Positions 1-7,854 of a stretch of 64,000 bases of DNA are shown here, in pieces (the stretch's first letter is position 1; every line of letters begins with the position of its first letter). The DNA is from Bacillota bacterium (GTDB lineage: Bacteria; Bacillota; Clostridia; Lachnospirales; Lachnospiraceae). The notes below the pieces were generated by a model. That model saw only the letters and a list, made by a program, of their open reading frames with translations, did not search any database and was not told where the DNA came from. The stretch spans positions 62,001 to 126,000 of the forward strand of contig JAEYGZ010000021.1 in NCBI GenBank assembly GCA_023409535.1. The letters are read 5' to 3'. A program made the translations under genes and the position numbers.

Positions 1-483
1 AACTCTCACATATAAGCAGGCAGCCGTAAATAAATGACCGAAATTATAGATTTCAAAATCATTCACATCACCCATCCTGGATACGCCATTTCCGGTTCTC
101 TCACCGATAATCTGCTTTGTGGACAGATAACCGTCCTCCAGCTGGGCTTTGGAAATCAGATCGCAATAGTCCTCCAGCTGGTCAAGGAGCTTCCGGTTTC
201 CCGTAATCTCTGCGGCATATATGGCAGCTTCCATCCATTTATAAAAATCACCGTCTCCAAACACCGTGCCGTCATGCTCTCCCTGTGCTTCTCCCGCACA
301 GATACGGAAGTTTTCAAGCACATGGCTGATCTCCTTGTCTTCAAACATGGACTGCAGGTGGGGTACCGTATTCTCTGCGGTATTCTCTACTACCTCACGC
401 CAGAAGCCTTCGGTGAATTTAATATTTTTCTGGTCCAGGGGAACAACCTTGGCATAGGGTGATTTTCTTGTATCCGTAAGCAT
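1..483 (-). CDS. GH127 family glycosidase, N-terminal part (gene runs off the window)
   Basis: The ATG is at 483 and the frame stays open to base 1, giving the first 161 residues. The family-typical early segments are visible: a VPL-DQKN start, the segment FTEGFWRE, then FRICAGE, a DSDFYKW-like segment (GDGDFYKWMEA) and QLEDGYLST. These match DUF1680 / GH127, which includes beta-L-arabinofuranosidases and, in the Bacteroides RG-II system, an aceric acid hydrolase. There is no signal peptide, so it is probably cytoplasmic. It starts directly after the stop of the racemase-family gene and is the last visible gene of the kinase-BKACE-racemase operon. The catalytic Cys/Glu region lies outside the window, so substrate cannot be judged. 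Confidence 0.88.
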   Translation of the reverse strand, partial: MLTDTRKSPYAKVVPLDQKNIKFTEGFWREVVENTAENTVPHLQSMFEDKEISHVLENFRICAGEAQGEHDGTVFGDGDFYKWMEAAIYAAEITGNRKLLDQLEDYCDLISKAQLEDGYLSTKQIIGERTGNGVSRMGDVNDFEIYNFGHLFTAACLYVRV

Positions 484-1155
484 TTATAATACCCCTTTCT
501 TCTGTAACGCCTCTTTCAAAGCCACGGCGCCAAATCTCGGACTGGACAGCACCGGTTTTTGACAAGCTTCCTGGATCAGCGCTTCACAATAAGCCATGGA
601 GCCCTGGCAAAACAGGATAACATCAACCTGGTCTTTGAGCTCTTCCGCTTTATCAAGCATAAGCTTTTTAAACTCCTCCTGATTCAGTCCGAAGGCTCCT
701 TCTATCAATCCGTCTACCAGTACGACATGCTGATCCATCTCACGGGCTACACGCTTTATTGTGTTTTTCGTAGGCTCCAGGGTTGTGGAAAGTGTAGCAA
801 GTACACCGATACGTTTGCCGAGCCGTACCGCCTCCCTGCACATGTCCTCATCAATTCTGACAATGGGTACGCCGCTGTATCCGGCAAAATCCTGAACCGC
901 ATCTGCAACCTCGCCCACAGAGGAGCATATATTTAAAATAGCATCCGCCCCGTCCCTGATGGACTGAACAAACATCTCGACCAAAAGTGCTGCAGCCTCT
1001 TTCGTTACATAGCCTGCTTCCCTGGTTTTGGCCAAAACCTCAGGATTCTGGTACATCTTAAGTTCCGCAGCCGGCCCCACATTCTTCTTTACTTCTGTCT
1101 CAACCATCTCGATTAACTCCGGTGTAGTCGATGTATACACTAATCCAATTTTCAT
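484..1155 (-). CDS. Asp/Glu racemase superfamily protein
   Basis: A 223-residue protein of the Asp/Glu/hydantoin racemase fold (PF01177), a family that includes racemases, maleate isomerases and arylmalonate decarboxylases. Both family cysteines are present: Cys77 in NICSSVG and Cys183 in LFCQGS, so a two-cysteine proton-transfer mechanism is possible. I chose the ATG at 1155 because the family begins with MKIGLVYTSTTP; an in-frame ATG at 1245 has the best Shine-Dalgarno (AAAGGAG) but would add 30 residues encoded by an inverted-repeat element. It lies between the BKACE gene and GH127 in one operon, suggesting a role in an uncommon sugar-acid pathway. The true substrate is unknown. Confidence 0.8.
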   Translation of the reverse strand: MKIGLVYTSTTPELIEMVETEVKKNVGPAAELKMYQNPEVLAKTREAGYVTKEAAALLVEMFVQSIRDGADAILNICSSVGEVADAVQDFAGYSGVPIVRIDEDMCREAVRLGKRIGVLATLSTTLEPTKNTIKRVAREMDQHVVLVDGLIEGAFGLNQEEFKKLMLDKAEELKDQVDVILFCQGSMAYCEALIQEACQKPVLSSPRFGAVALKEALQKKGVL

Positions 1156-1166
1156 ACGAATCCCTG

Positions 1167-1246
1167 TATGGAGCTGTTGCAAAACAGCATCAATGCATCC
1201 GTTTCTAATACACAGCAAATTTATCTGTTTTGCAGCAGCTCCCATA
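1167..1246. repeat. 80-bp imperfect inverted repeat at the 5' end of the racemase gene
   Basis: The arms 1167-1187 and 1225-1246 are complementary over about 21 bp with one mismatch and one extra G; the core reads GGAGCTGTTGCAAAACAG. The hexamer CATACG occurs at 1153-1158 and again at 1243-1248, 90 bp apart. The element sits between a strong Shine-Dalgarno (1248-1256, minus strand) and the family-conserved start codon at 1155. Sixteen bases of the left arm recur exactly in the terminator hairpin at 43056-43092, pointing to a dispersed hairpin repeat family. Confidence 0.75.
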
Positions 1247-1322
1247 CGCTCCTTTCTTTTTAACCTCAATCTAATCACCTTTAGCACTTTGGGCACTCAC
1301 AATGATCGGCAGCCTGCATGCT

Positions 1323-2132
1323 TCAAAGGAGTTCCCCGCCACAGTGCAACAGCTTTCTGACTTCGGAGGGGGAAGCAGGCTCCATGTCCATTGCATAAAC
1401 CAGCTTCGCCAGCTTTTCTACTAATTGATAATTATTGTCTGCCTGCTGCGCCTCACTTAAATACCGGCTGTCCTCGAAGCCAATCCGGACTACGGCGGCT
1501 CCCAGGGCAATTGCCGCTGCGAGGAAATTCCAGTTATCTCTTCCAAAATGTGTCACGCCCCAGAGACAGTCCTTTGGCACAAAGGATTGAAACGCGGCAA
1601 GCGCTTCCATGGTCGGCTGCATTCCGCCTTTATGCCCGAATACCAGATTAAACAGCACCGGATCCCGGAAAGGGCATTCTTCTCTTACCAGCTGTATATT
1701 ACCTATCATTCCGATATCGAAGACTTCAATCTCCGGAATGACCTTCTTTTCATAGCACCTCTTAGCGCAATAGCGGATATCGTCAAAGGAATTGCAATAA
1801 ATTGCTTCTCCGAGGTTGGTTGAACCTCCGTTTAAGGATGCGCTTTCTGCCCTTGGATAATTTAGCGGATAGCATCGCTGCGCAATATTCATCTGTGAAA
1901 TTCCGCCGGTGGATACCTGCACCACCACATCCCTTTTATCGAGTATCCGGTCAAAGGCCTCTGATATCACTGAGATATCCGGCGTCAGCTTCCCTTCTCT
2001 TGTCTTGGAATGCAGATGGCACATTCCTGCTCCCATATCAATGCATTTTGCCACATCCTCAGCCAGCTGCTCCGGAATCAGCGGGTCCGGGCCTGCAACC
2101 GGTGCTACCGAGATAATTACCTTTTTCTTCAT
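1323..2132 (-). CDS. BKACE family protein (3-keto-5-aminohexanoate cleavage enzyme family, DUF849)
   Basis: A 269-residue TIM-barrel protein of the beta-keto acid cleavage enzyme family. Family members transfer part of a beta-keto acid to acetyl-CoA, giving acetoacetate and a new CoA ester. The metal ligands are visible: the HLHS motif (His39, His41) and the late Glu in RIGFEDS, plus the SVAPVAGP opening and THFGRDNWNF segment. The ATG at 2132 fits the family start; a GTG at 2156 that overlaps the stop of the upstream kinase (GTGA) is an alternative and would imply translational coupling. The neighbouring DUF1537 kinase and racemase-like gene suggest a beta-keto sugar acid substrate; that is inference. 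Confidence 0.87.
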   Translation of the reverse strand: MKKKVIISVAPVAGPDPLIPEQLAEDVAKCIDMGAGMCHLHSKTREGKLTPDISVISEAFDRILDKRDVVVQVSTGGISQMNIAQRCYPLNYPRAESASLNGGSTNLGEAIYCNSFDDIRYCAKRCYEKKVIPEIEVFDIGMIGNIQLVREECPFRDPVLFNLVFGHKGGMQPTMEALAAFQSFVPKDCLWGVTHFGRDNWNFLAAAIALGAAVVRIGFEDSRYLSEAQQADNNYQLVEKLAKLVYAMDMEPASPSEVRKLLHCGGELL

Positions 2133-2152
2133 TCTAATAACCACGCCTTTCT

Positions 2153-3580
2153 TCACAAGAGCTCTTCAATTACTCTGCGTAAAGCATCATGTTCGCCCAC
2201 ATTTCCGGGGAAAATAATATACGGTATTCCCGGAAACCTGCTGTCATCATCGGTTTTCCAAACAGGTATCCCCGGTAAGACCTGCCCCAGAACATAAGCC
2301 TTGCGCACATGCAGTGCTTTTACGCCAATATCACTCGAGGTAATGCCGCCCTTAGCAACGACAAATTTCGGTTTCGCAGATAAATTTTGCACCAGCTTCT
2401 GTACTGCCTCGGAGATCTTGACAGAACGAAGCAAAGCATCTTCCTTTGTGTCATTTTCCAGGGTAAGGAGTGTCCGCCCGGTGTAGGTTACAACGGTTTT
2501 TCCATGCTCGATATACCTGCTGCTTAGCTGAGTGATGCGCTTTACCTCCTCCTCCAGTTTGTCTTCCAGTACCAGATCCGATTTAAATTCAAAGAATACA
2601 AGCTGCTCCATATGCCTCAGGGCTGACAGCTGCTCCGTGGTCTTGGCAGTATAGGAGCCGATAACGACGATTCCTCCCCGGCCGCTCTCCTCTGTAATCA
2701 TATCCGCCTTTTTAAGAAGCGCCTTTTCAGAGATGCCGCCGACGGCTCTTACAAAGTCAGCGGCGGTACGAAGCAGAAAGTATTTTCCTTTCCTGACGGC
2801 ACGGTATAAAGCCACACCAAAGACTTCCAAATCCTTTGGTTCAATGGCATTCACAATCACCTTGCCAAATCCGGTTACGCCCTCAAGTACTTTTTCTATG
2901 GACGCCAGACTTGCACCGCGAACCTCCTCCAGGCTGATTGCCGCCACATCCCCGGATCGGTAGGTACCCATGTTTTTTTCCTCAATGTATTCACATAAGT
3001 CTGACTTTGTATATCCGAAGGTTTTATCCCTGGCAAATTCCGTCTCGGCAGCCGGTACTAATTCCTCTCCATACTTCACATAGTGGACATTATCTATGGT
3101 AAACCTGCCTCCGGCCTGAAAAAATGGTATCAATATTTCTCCGTCGACCCTGATTCCCTCACCATGCTCAAGCTCCTCCTTAAGAAGCTTTGTTTCCAGA
3201 GGATAATGTCCTCTCAGGGTGGAATCACTTCTGCTGATGATCAGAAATTTCCTTCCGGTCTGCCGGGATGCTTTGATTACATTTTGCATGATCTCCCTGT
3301 GAAGCTGTGTTGTCTGCTCCTCAGTGAGTCCCCGGGAATTCGTCAGAAGATAGAAGAGTCTTTCCTTCTCCATAAATCCCTGCAGGATGCTTTCATAGCT
3401 CCAGTCTGTATAAACATAAACGCCGTGGACCGTCTGCACTCCTGTCGGGTCATCATCCAGCACAACCAGCTTTAAACCGCTTTTCTCAATCTCTTCCTTC
3501 AGAAGCTGTGCAATATTTTGACTGTCATACGCACTTTGCTGATATTTATTCTTTATTTCATTCCATATTAAATGTTCCAT
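2153..3580 (-). CDS. Four-carbon acid sugar kinase family protein (DUF1537), copy 1
   Basis: A 475-residue kinase of the DUF1537 family, whose known members phosphorylate threonate, erythronate, 2-oxo-tetronate and 3-oxo-isoapionate. The N-terminal substrate domain shows LDDDPTGVQTVHG and SRSDSTLRGHYPLE; the C-terminal nucleotide domain shows GGITSSDIGVKAL and the FPGNVG ending. The ATG at 3580 follows AGGG at a suitable distance; an upstream in-frame ATG at 3622 lacks support. It overlaps or abuts BKACE. Its own promoter (3708-3764) separates it from the GH140 gene. It is clearly paralogous to the kinase at 30119-31549 and the same promoter architecture precedes both. Confidence 0.9.
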   Translation of the reverse strand: MEHLIWNEIKNKYQQSAYDSQNIAQLLKEEIEKSGLKLVVLDDDPTGVQTVHGVYVYTDWSYESILQGFMEKERLFYLLTNSRGLTEEQTTQLHREIMQNVIKASRQTGRKFLIISRSDSTLRGHYPLETKLLKEELEHGEGIRVDGEILIPFFQAGGRFTIDNVHYVKYGEELVPAAETEFARDKTFGYTKSDLCEYIEEKNMGTYRSGDVAAISLEEVRGASLASIEKVLEGVTGFGKVIVNAIEPKDLEVFGVALYRAVRKGKYFLLRTAADFVRAVGGISEKALLKKADMITEESGRGGIVVIGSYTAKTTEQLSALRHMEQLVFFEFKSDLVLEDKLEEEVKRITQLSSRYIEHGKTVVTYTGRTLLTLENDTKEDALLRSVKISEAVQKLVQNLSAKPKFVVAKGGITSSDIGVKALHVRKAYVLGQVLPGIPVWKTDDDSRFPGIPYIIFPGNVGEHDALRRVIEELL

Positions 3581-3707
3581 GTTTTTCCCTGCCTTACCTA
3601 TGATATAAACCGAAGTCAACAAAGCTGTATTTCCTCACAACAAGACGGACGGGCAAGCGAAATGAGGCTCCGTAACGCCGCATCAGGCATTTTATATCTC
3701 TAAATTT

Positions 3708-3764
3708 AACATAAAGTCCCCTTGATTCACATGAATTATTTTCAACGCTTTATGGAAATTCTTC
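3708..3764 (-). promoter_or_regulatory. Promoter and putative operator of the kinase-1/BKACE operon
   Basis: On the minus strand, TTCATG (3730-3735), a 16-bp spacer and TATGTT (3708-3713) form a weak promoter. Directly upstream lies a conserved block ending CATAAAGCGTTGAAAATAA. The same arrangement, with identical 16-bp spacing, is found at 31660-31718 and 45890-45948. Weak promoter hexamers plus a conserved upstream block suggest activation, probably by an AraC-type response regulator. Found by eye; not tested statistically. Confidence 0.6.
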
Positions 3765-3777
3765 AGTTTTTCCGGGC

Positions 3778-5121
3778 TCAGCCTTCTTGAACCACCAATA
3801 CAATATCCTCTCCATCCTCTCTTTCCGGCGGAAGGAATGCTGCCTCCTCCATCCCCGTTACTTCCCGGAGGAAGCTTCTTGCTCCTGTCACCGGATCAAA
3901 CCAGTATGCAGAAAGCTTTTTTCCATGATATGCCTTTAAAGAAAGCCGCAGTTCCCTGCCGGTACAGGTATGAGCGAACAGAAAATCCTCACCTGCAAAA
4001 ACGCTGATACGCTCATACCTCTCCCCCTGCCCCGACAGCAGATATTCTCCGGCAGGTCTTCCGTGGATAAAATCCACGGAGGTCATCAACCCTGCAAGGT
4101 GTCCCATCTGAGCACCGCCAGGATGATGGAGCGCCTCCCTCCACAAGTGTTTCACCCCAAATGCACCTTCTCTGGACTTGTCGCCATAGAATTGCATAAT
4201 AGCGTTGTGTCCGTAGGTGTGGCCGGCTGCTCCCGCAAAAACATTCCAGTAGGCATAACGCCTGACATCCGCAGCTTTCCAGTAAGGCTGGGTCTTGTCA
4301 TGAAGCCCCTGCAGAATCCACTCATAGGAAGGCTCTCCGTCCAGGACGGGCTTGTGTGGGTTCCTGGCCCTGTCCCTCTCCACATACCGCCAGCAATCCT
4401 CACCAAAGCACCCTTCCGCACCGGTGTTGTCATCCCATGCATCAAGCCGGGTCTGCTCATACCTGCGGTGTCCGGACTGGAACAGATTAAAATCCAGCCA
4501 GCTCTCCCTATGGAACCACTGGGAAGAGCCGGTCCGCCCAAAGGGATGGTAGCCCACCAGGCGCTCCGGACGGTCCGCCTTCATCCTCCTGCCCATGGTA
4601 CAAAAGAGCTCCGGATTTACATCGCCCCGGACATCACCGCCCACAATCCATACGATGTTTGGACAATCATGATAGCGTTTCAGAATAAACTGCAGGTAAG
4701 TCTCCAAATTGCCGGAATTCAAGTATCCCTCTTTTACTATGCTGCTGCCCCACACCGGAAGCAGCCCCATGTAGAGTCCAAATTCCTCAGCCATTAATAT
4801 CACCTTGTCCACATGCTCCCAGAAGGCTCCCCCGGTATTGATCCTTTCAAAATCTCCGTCTGTCAGCGCGCTGTCTCCTGCCAGATTTTGCTGGCACGGC
4901 TTATGGATAAAATCCGCCAGGATAATATTGTAGCCCAGCTCCTTCCGGTTTCTGAAATACGCATAGGTATCCTCCAGGCTAAGCTGGTGGAACAAAAGCC
5001 ATGCTGTATCCCCCATCCAGAAAAAAGGTGTGTCACCGCAGCTGAAATATCTTCCGTCCTCTGTTACCTTCAATTCGCCCTCTTCCCATGGCTTGTTGTA
5101 TTTCTTCCTGATTCTGTCCAT
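3778..5121 (-). CDS. GH140 family glycosidase (apiosidase-like, DUF4038)
   Basis: A 447-residue TIM-barrel glycosidase of family GH140, whose characterised members remove apiose from rhamnogalacturonan II. The family signature WMGDTAWLLFHQLSLED is at residues 35-51. The likely acid/base Asp163 (WIVGGDVRGD) and nucleophile Glu263 (LDGEPSYEW) are both present. The C-terminal segment HKKLSAYWFDP-like (residues about 400-410) is the DUF4038-associated beta domain ending. No signal peptide, so probable cytoplasmic action on imported oligosaccharide. It follows the binding-protein gene of the importer, with a hairpin (5194-5227) between them. This gene is the strongest pointer to an apiose-containing substrate. 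Confidence 0.88.
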   Translation of the reverse strand: MDRIRKKYNKPWEEGELKVTEDGRYFSCGDTPFFWMGDTAWLLFHQLSLEDTYAYFRNRKELGYNIILADFIHKPCQQNLAGDSALTDGDFERINTGGAFWEHVDKVILMAEEFGLYMGLLPVWGSSIVKEGYLNSGNLETYLQFILKRYHDCPNIVWIVGGDVRGDVNPELFCTMGRRMKADRPERLVGYHPFGRTGSSQWFHRESWLDFNLFQSGHRRYEQTRLDAWDDNTGAEGCFGEDCWRYVERDRARNPHKPVLDGEPSYEWILQGLHDKTQPYWKAADVRRYAYWNVFAGAAGHTYGHNAIMQFYGDKSREGAFGVKHLWREALHHPGGAQMGHLAGLMTSVDFIHGRPAGEYLLSGQGERYERISVFAGEDFLFAHTCTGRELRLSLKAYHGKKLSAYWFDPVTGARSFLREVTGMEEAAFLPPEREDGEDIVLVVQEG

Positions 5122-5193
5122 GTTATCTCTCCTTCCCGCATTATAGGCATATAGTAAATCAATCTTATTGCCTGTTGCTTTTCAGCATATACT

Positions 5194-5227
5194 GATGCGG
5201 CCCTCTATCTTCACAGAGGGCCGCATC
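5194..5227 (-). terminator. Strong hairpin between the binding-protein and GH140 genes
   Basis: GATGCGGCCCTCT (5194-5206) pairs perfectly with 5215-5227, leaving an 8-nt loop. It lies just downstream of the stop of the solute-binding protein. No clear T-run follows on the minus strand, so it may be a partial terminator or an mRNA-stabilising hairpin that sets high binding-protein output relative to the enzymes. Confidence 0.6.
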
Positions 5228-5246
5228 TCTTCTTTGATTTAGTGTT

Positions 5247-6851
5247 TTATTTGGTATTCTCCAAGTAAGCGGTTATCTGAACCTTCACTTCATCCATAAT
5301 CTTCTGCACACCTGCCGCCTCAGCCTGCTTGTTAAATTCAGCCAGAGTTCCCTCGACATCCTCAATCAGACCCAGATCTAATAACGGAATATACTGGGTA
5401 TATACGCTTTGCAGATTGGCAAGCTCATTCTTTACATTCGTATCATCAAAGGAGAATGCTGCAGTAGGTCCTTCCAGGGCCTTTGCAGACCAGACCTTTC
5501 CAATCTCCACCTGATCCGCAAAGGTATCTTCCCTGGTCATATCATACATAGAGTTTTTAAATCCCCAGGAAAAGCCGTTCCCGTAAGGATTCCTGCTCAT
5601 CTGTTCTCCCGCGGTCCATACGCCGTCGGATACGATATTATAGTGTGTGCCTTCAATCCCATAGCGTACAAGACGGTACAGCTCCTGATCAAATTTCAGC
5701 AGATCAAGTGCCATGAATGCACGATCCTGATGTTTAGAATTGGCTAATACAGCCACGCCGTCACCCGTATAAGCAGCAAAGAAACGATCCGCCTCCGGAT
5801 TCAGGTCATATACCTCCGGCTTCCATTCCGGATGATTCTTTTCCGCCTCAGATGCGACGGCTCCCACCGTACCGAGATTCTGAGTAAAGGAAGCGCTGGT
5901 TCCGTTCAGGAAGGATTCTTTTACATCCGTGGCATTGGCAATTGCGCTTTTAGACCAAAAGCCCTTGTCGGCCCATTCCTTCATAAGTTTTGCATAGGCC
6001 AGATATTCGTCCGTTCCATAGATCCAGAATAAATCATCCGCTGTTATGCCATCCGAATACTTATAGGAAAAGTAGTTCATTATGGAGCCTTCGATTCTAA
6101 CCCAGTTATTCTCGGAATACAGCTCAATTAATTTGGAGGTATCGTTATGCTGTGAAGCATTGTATGCAAAAGAAACACCGGAATCCGGGTCATTTGCAAC
6201 CGCCGTATAATAGTTTTCCAGATCCTCCAGATTTACCAGTCTGTCCAGGCCGTATTTTTCCCTCAGGTCTCCGCGGAGCACAAGCGCATTCGCATTTACG
6301 TTAGCCATATTGCAGGGTACGAAATATATCTTGTCTCCGATCTTGGCCTGCCCCCAGGAGGCCTCTGCCTGATTCTCCTTATGCAGGGGCATGAAGTCGG
6401 TCAGAACCTGATCGGTCACTTCCCCGAAGGCCCCCTTGTTGGCCTCGGACTGATAGAAGGCCCAGGTGGAGGTATAAATCAAATCAATATCCTCCCCGCC
6501 TGCTATGGTCAGTGCGTATTTGGTGGAATAATCACTAAGCGACATATTCTTGAGTGTCAGGGTTGCATTGATCTTTTCCTTTAATACCCCATTAATCTTC
6601 TCCAGCACCAGATCCTCATCCTCTGTTTTATCCCCGATAAAATACATTACCAGCTCCACCGGTTCAGATACATCCTGTCCGTTATAGGTCAATACCGCAT
6701 CCCCCGAAGCACTGTCTTGTCCGGTCTGGGTTGGCTGCTTCTCTTCTCCTGTCTGTTCCTCAGGCTTTTTCCCTCCGCTGCAGCCGGTCAGTACCGATAA
6801 GGCCAGTATTCCCACCAGCAGCAGAGCCACAACTTTTTCTACCTTCTTCAT
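5247..6851 (-). CDS. Extracellular sugar-binding lipoprotein (LipO type, DUF3502 C-terminus)
   Basis: A 534-residue lipoprotein of an oligosaccharide ABC importer. The signal peptide ends in the lipobox SVLTGC with Cys24, followed by a polar Gln/Glu-rich linker (residues 28-50). The body is a solute-binding fold and the last part (DLNPEADRFF onward) resembles the DUF3502 domain found in LipO-type proteins. It is encoded 29 bp after its permease, with GH140 next downstream. The intervening hairpin at 5194-5227 suggests differential expression. The likely ligand is a pectic oligosaccharide, inferred from the neighbours only. Confidence 0.87.
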   Translation of the reverse strand: MKKVEKVVALLLVGILALSVLTGCSGGKKPEEQTGEEKQPTQTGQDSASGDAVLTYNGQDVSEPVELVMYFIGDKTEDEDLVLEKINGVLKEKINATLTLKNMSLSDYSTKYALTIAGGEDIDLIYTSTWAFYQSEANKGAFGEVTDQVLTDFMPLHKENQAEASWGQAKIGDKIYFVPCNMANVNANALVLRGDLREKYGLDRLVNLEDLENYYTAVANDPDSGVSFAYNASQHNDTSKLIELYSENNWVRIEGSIMNYFSYKYSDGITADDLFWIYGTDEYLAYAKLMKEWADKGFWSKSAIANATDVKESFLNGTSASFTQNLGTVGAVASEAEKNHPEWKPEVYDLNPEADRFFAAYTGDGVAVLANSKHQDRAFMALDLLKFDQELYRLVRYGIEGTHYNIVSDGVWTAGEQMSRNPYGNGFSWGFKNSMYDMTREDTFADQVEIGKVWSAKALEGPTAAFSFDDTNVKNELANLQSVYTQYIPLLDLGLIEDVEGTLAEFNKQAEAAGVQKIMDEVKVQITAYLENTK

Positions 6852-6880
6852 AACTTAAATCCTCCTCAGCTTTATTTTTG

Positions 6881-7804
6881 TTAACCTTTGACAGAACCCA
6901 GGGTCAGACCTTTTATGAAATATCTCTGCACAAAAGGATATAATAAAACGATAGGTCCTGTTACAACCACTGTTAAAGCCATTTTCATGGACTCGATGGG
7001 CACCGTATCCACCACAATACCCGATTCTTCCGCAATCATGCGAAGTGCTTTCGCATCATTAATCAATTTATAGAGCTGGTACTGCAAGCTATAGAGCTGG
7101 TCATTGTTTATGAACAGCATGGAATTGTACCAGTCATTCCAATAAATCAGGGCGGTAAATAATCCGATTGTTGCAATCACCGGCTTGGACAGGGGCCAAA
7201 TCAGCTTAAGGAAAATTGAAAAATCTCCTGCGCCGTCTATTTTAGCCGCCTCCGTCATTTCAAAGGGGATTCCGGCCATGAAGCCCTTCACCAGCAAAAT
7301 ATTCCACACCGACACCAGCCCCGGCAAAATCATAGCCCAGACGGAATCCTTCAGATGCAGGTATTTTACACACAGGATGTACCAGGGCATCAACCCCCCG
7401 CTGAAGAGGGTCGTAAAAAAGTAAAAGAAAGAAAGCTTATTCCTCCACTCAAAATCCTTTCTCTGCAATACATATCCTGCCATGGTATTCAGGAATACGC
7501 TGAAAGCTGTTCCCGCCACTGTCACAAATATGGTTACCCCATAGGCTCTGATCATTGCCATGGGACTCTGGAAAATTGTCCTATAGCTCTCAAAGGACCA
7601 TTCCTTTGGCCAGAAGCTGTAGCCATTTCGTATGATATACGCTTCCGAGGTAAAGGAAGAACCGATTACGATCAGAAACGGAACCAGACACAGTATGGCA
7701 AAGAAGAAAATCAGGGGATAGCCGATTGCTTTAAAACATAAAATGTCTTTGGGCATATGTTTTCTTGCGGCATCCTCCTTCGCAGGTTTCTTTAATCTGT
7801 TCAT
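6881..7804 (-). CDS. Carbohydrate ABC transporter permease (YtcP/MalG type)
   Basis: A 307-residue inner-membrane permease with about six hydrophobic helices and the EAA loop EAAKIDGAGDFSIFLKLIWP (residues about 195-215) that contacts the ATPase. The C-terminus RYFIKGLTLGSVKG is typical of the YtcP subgroup. The ATG at 7804 follows AGGAGG with an 8-nt gap; an earlier in-frame start at 7822 would overlap that site. It follows the LplB-type permease by 50 bp and precedes the binding protein. No ATPase gene accompanies it. Confidence 0.9.
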   Translation of the reverse strand: MNRLKKPAKEDAARKHMPKDILCFKAIGYPLIFFFAILCLVPFLIVIGSSFTSEAYIIRNGYSFWPKEWSFESYRTIFQSPMAMIRAYGVTIFVTVAGTAFSVFLNTMAGYVLQRKDFEWRNKLSFFYFFTTLFSGGLMPWYILCVKYLHLKDSVWAMILPGLVSVWNILLVKGFMAGIPFEMTEAAKIDGAGDFSIFLKLIWPLSKPVIATIGLFTALIYWNDWYNSMLFINNDQLYSLQYQLYKLINDAKALRMIAEESGIVVDTVPIESMKMALTVVVTGPIVLLYPFVQRYFIKGLTLGSVKG

Positions 7805-7854
7805 CCCTACTCCTCCTGTCACCCGGCTCTTCAGGAGAACCGGCTTTTGTTTTC

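Noticed and set aside
3970..4797. 275-codon plus-strand open frame antisense to GH140
   Set aside because: Fully within the GH140 gene, no family features; a shadow of the coding strand.
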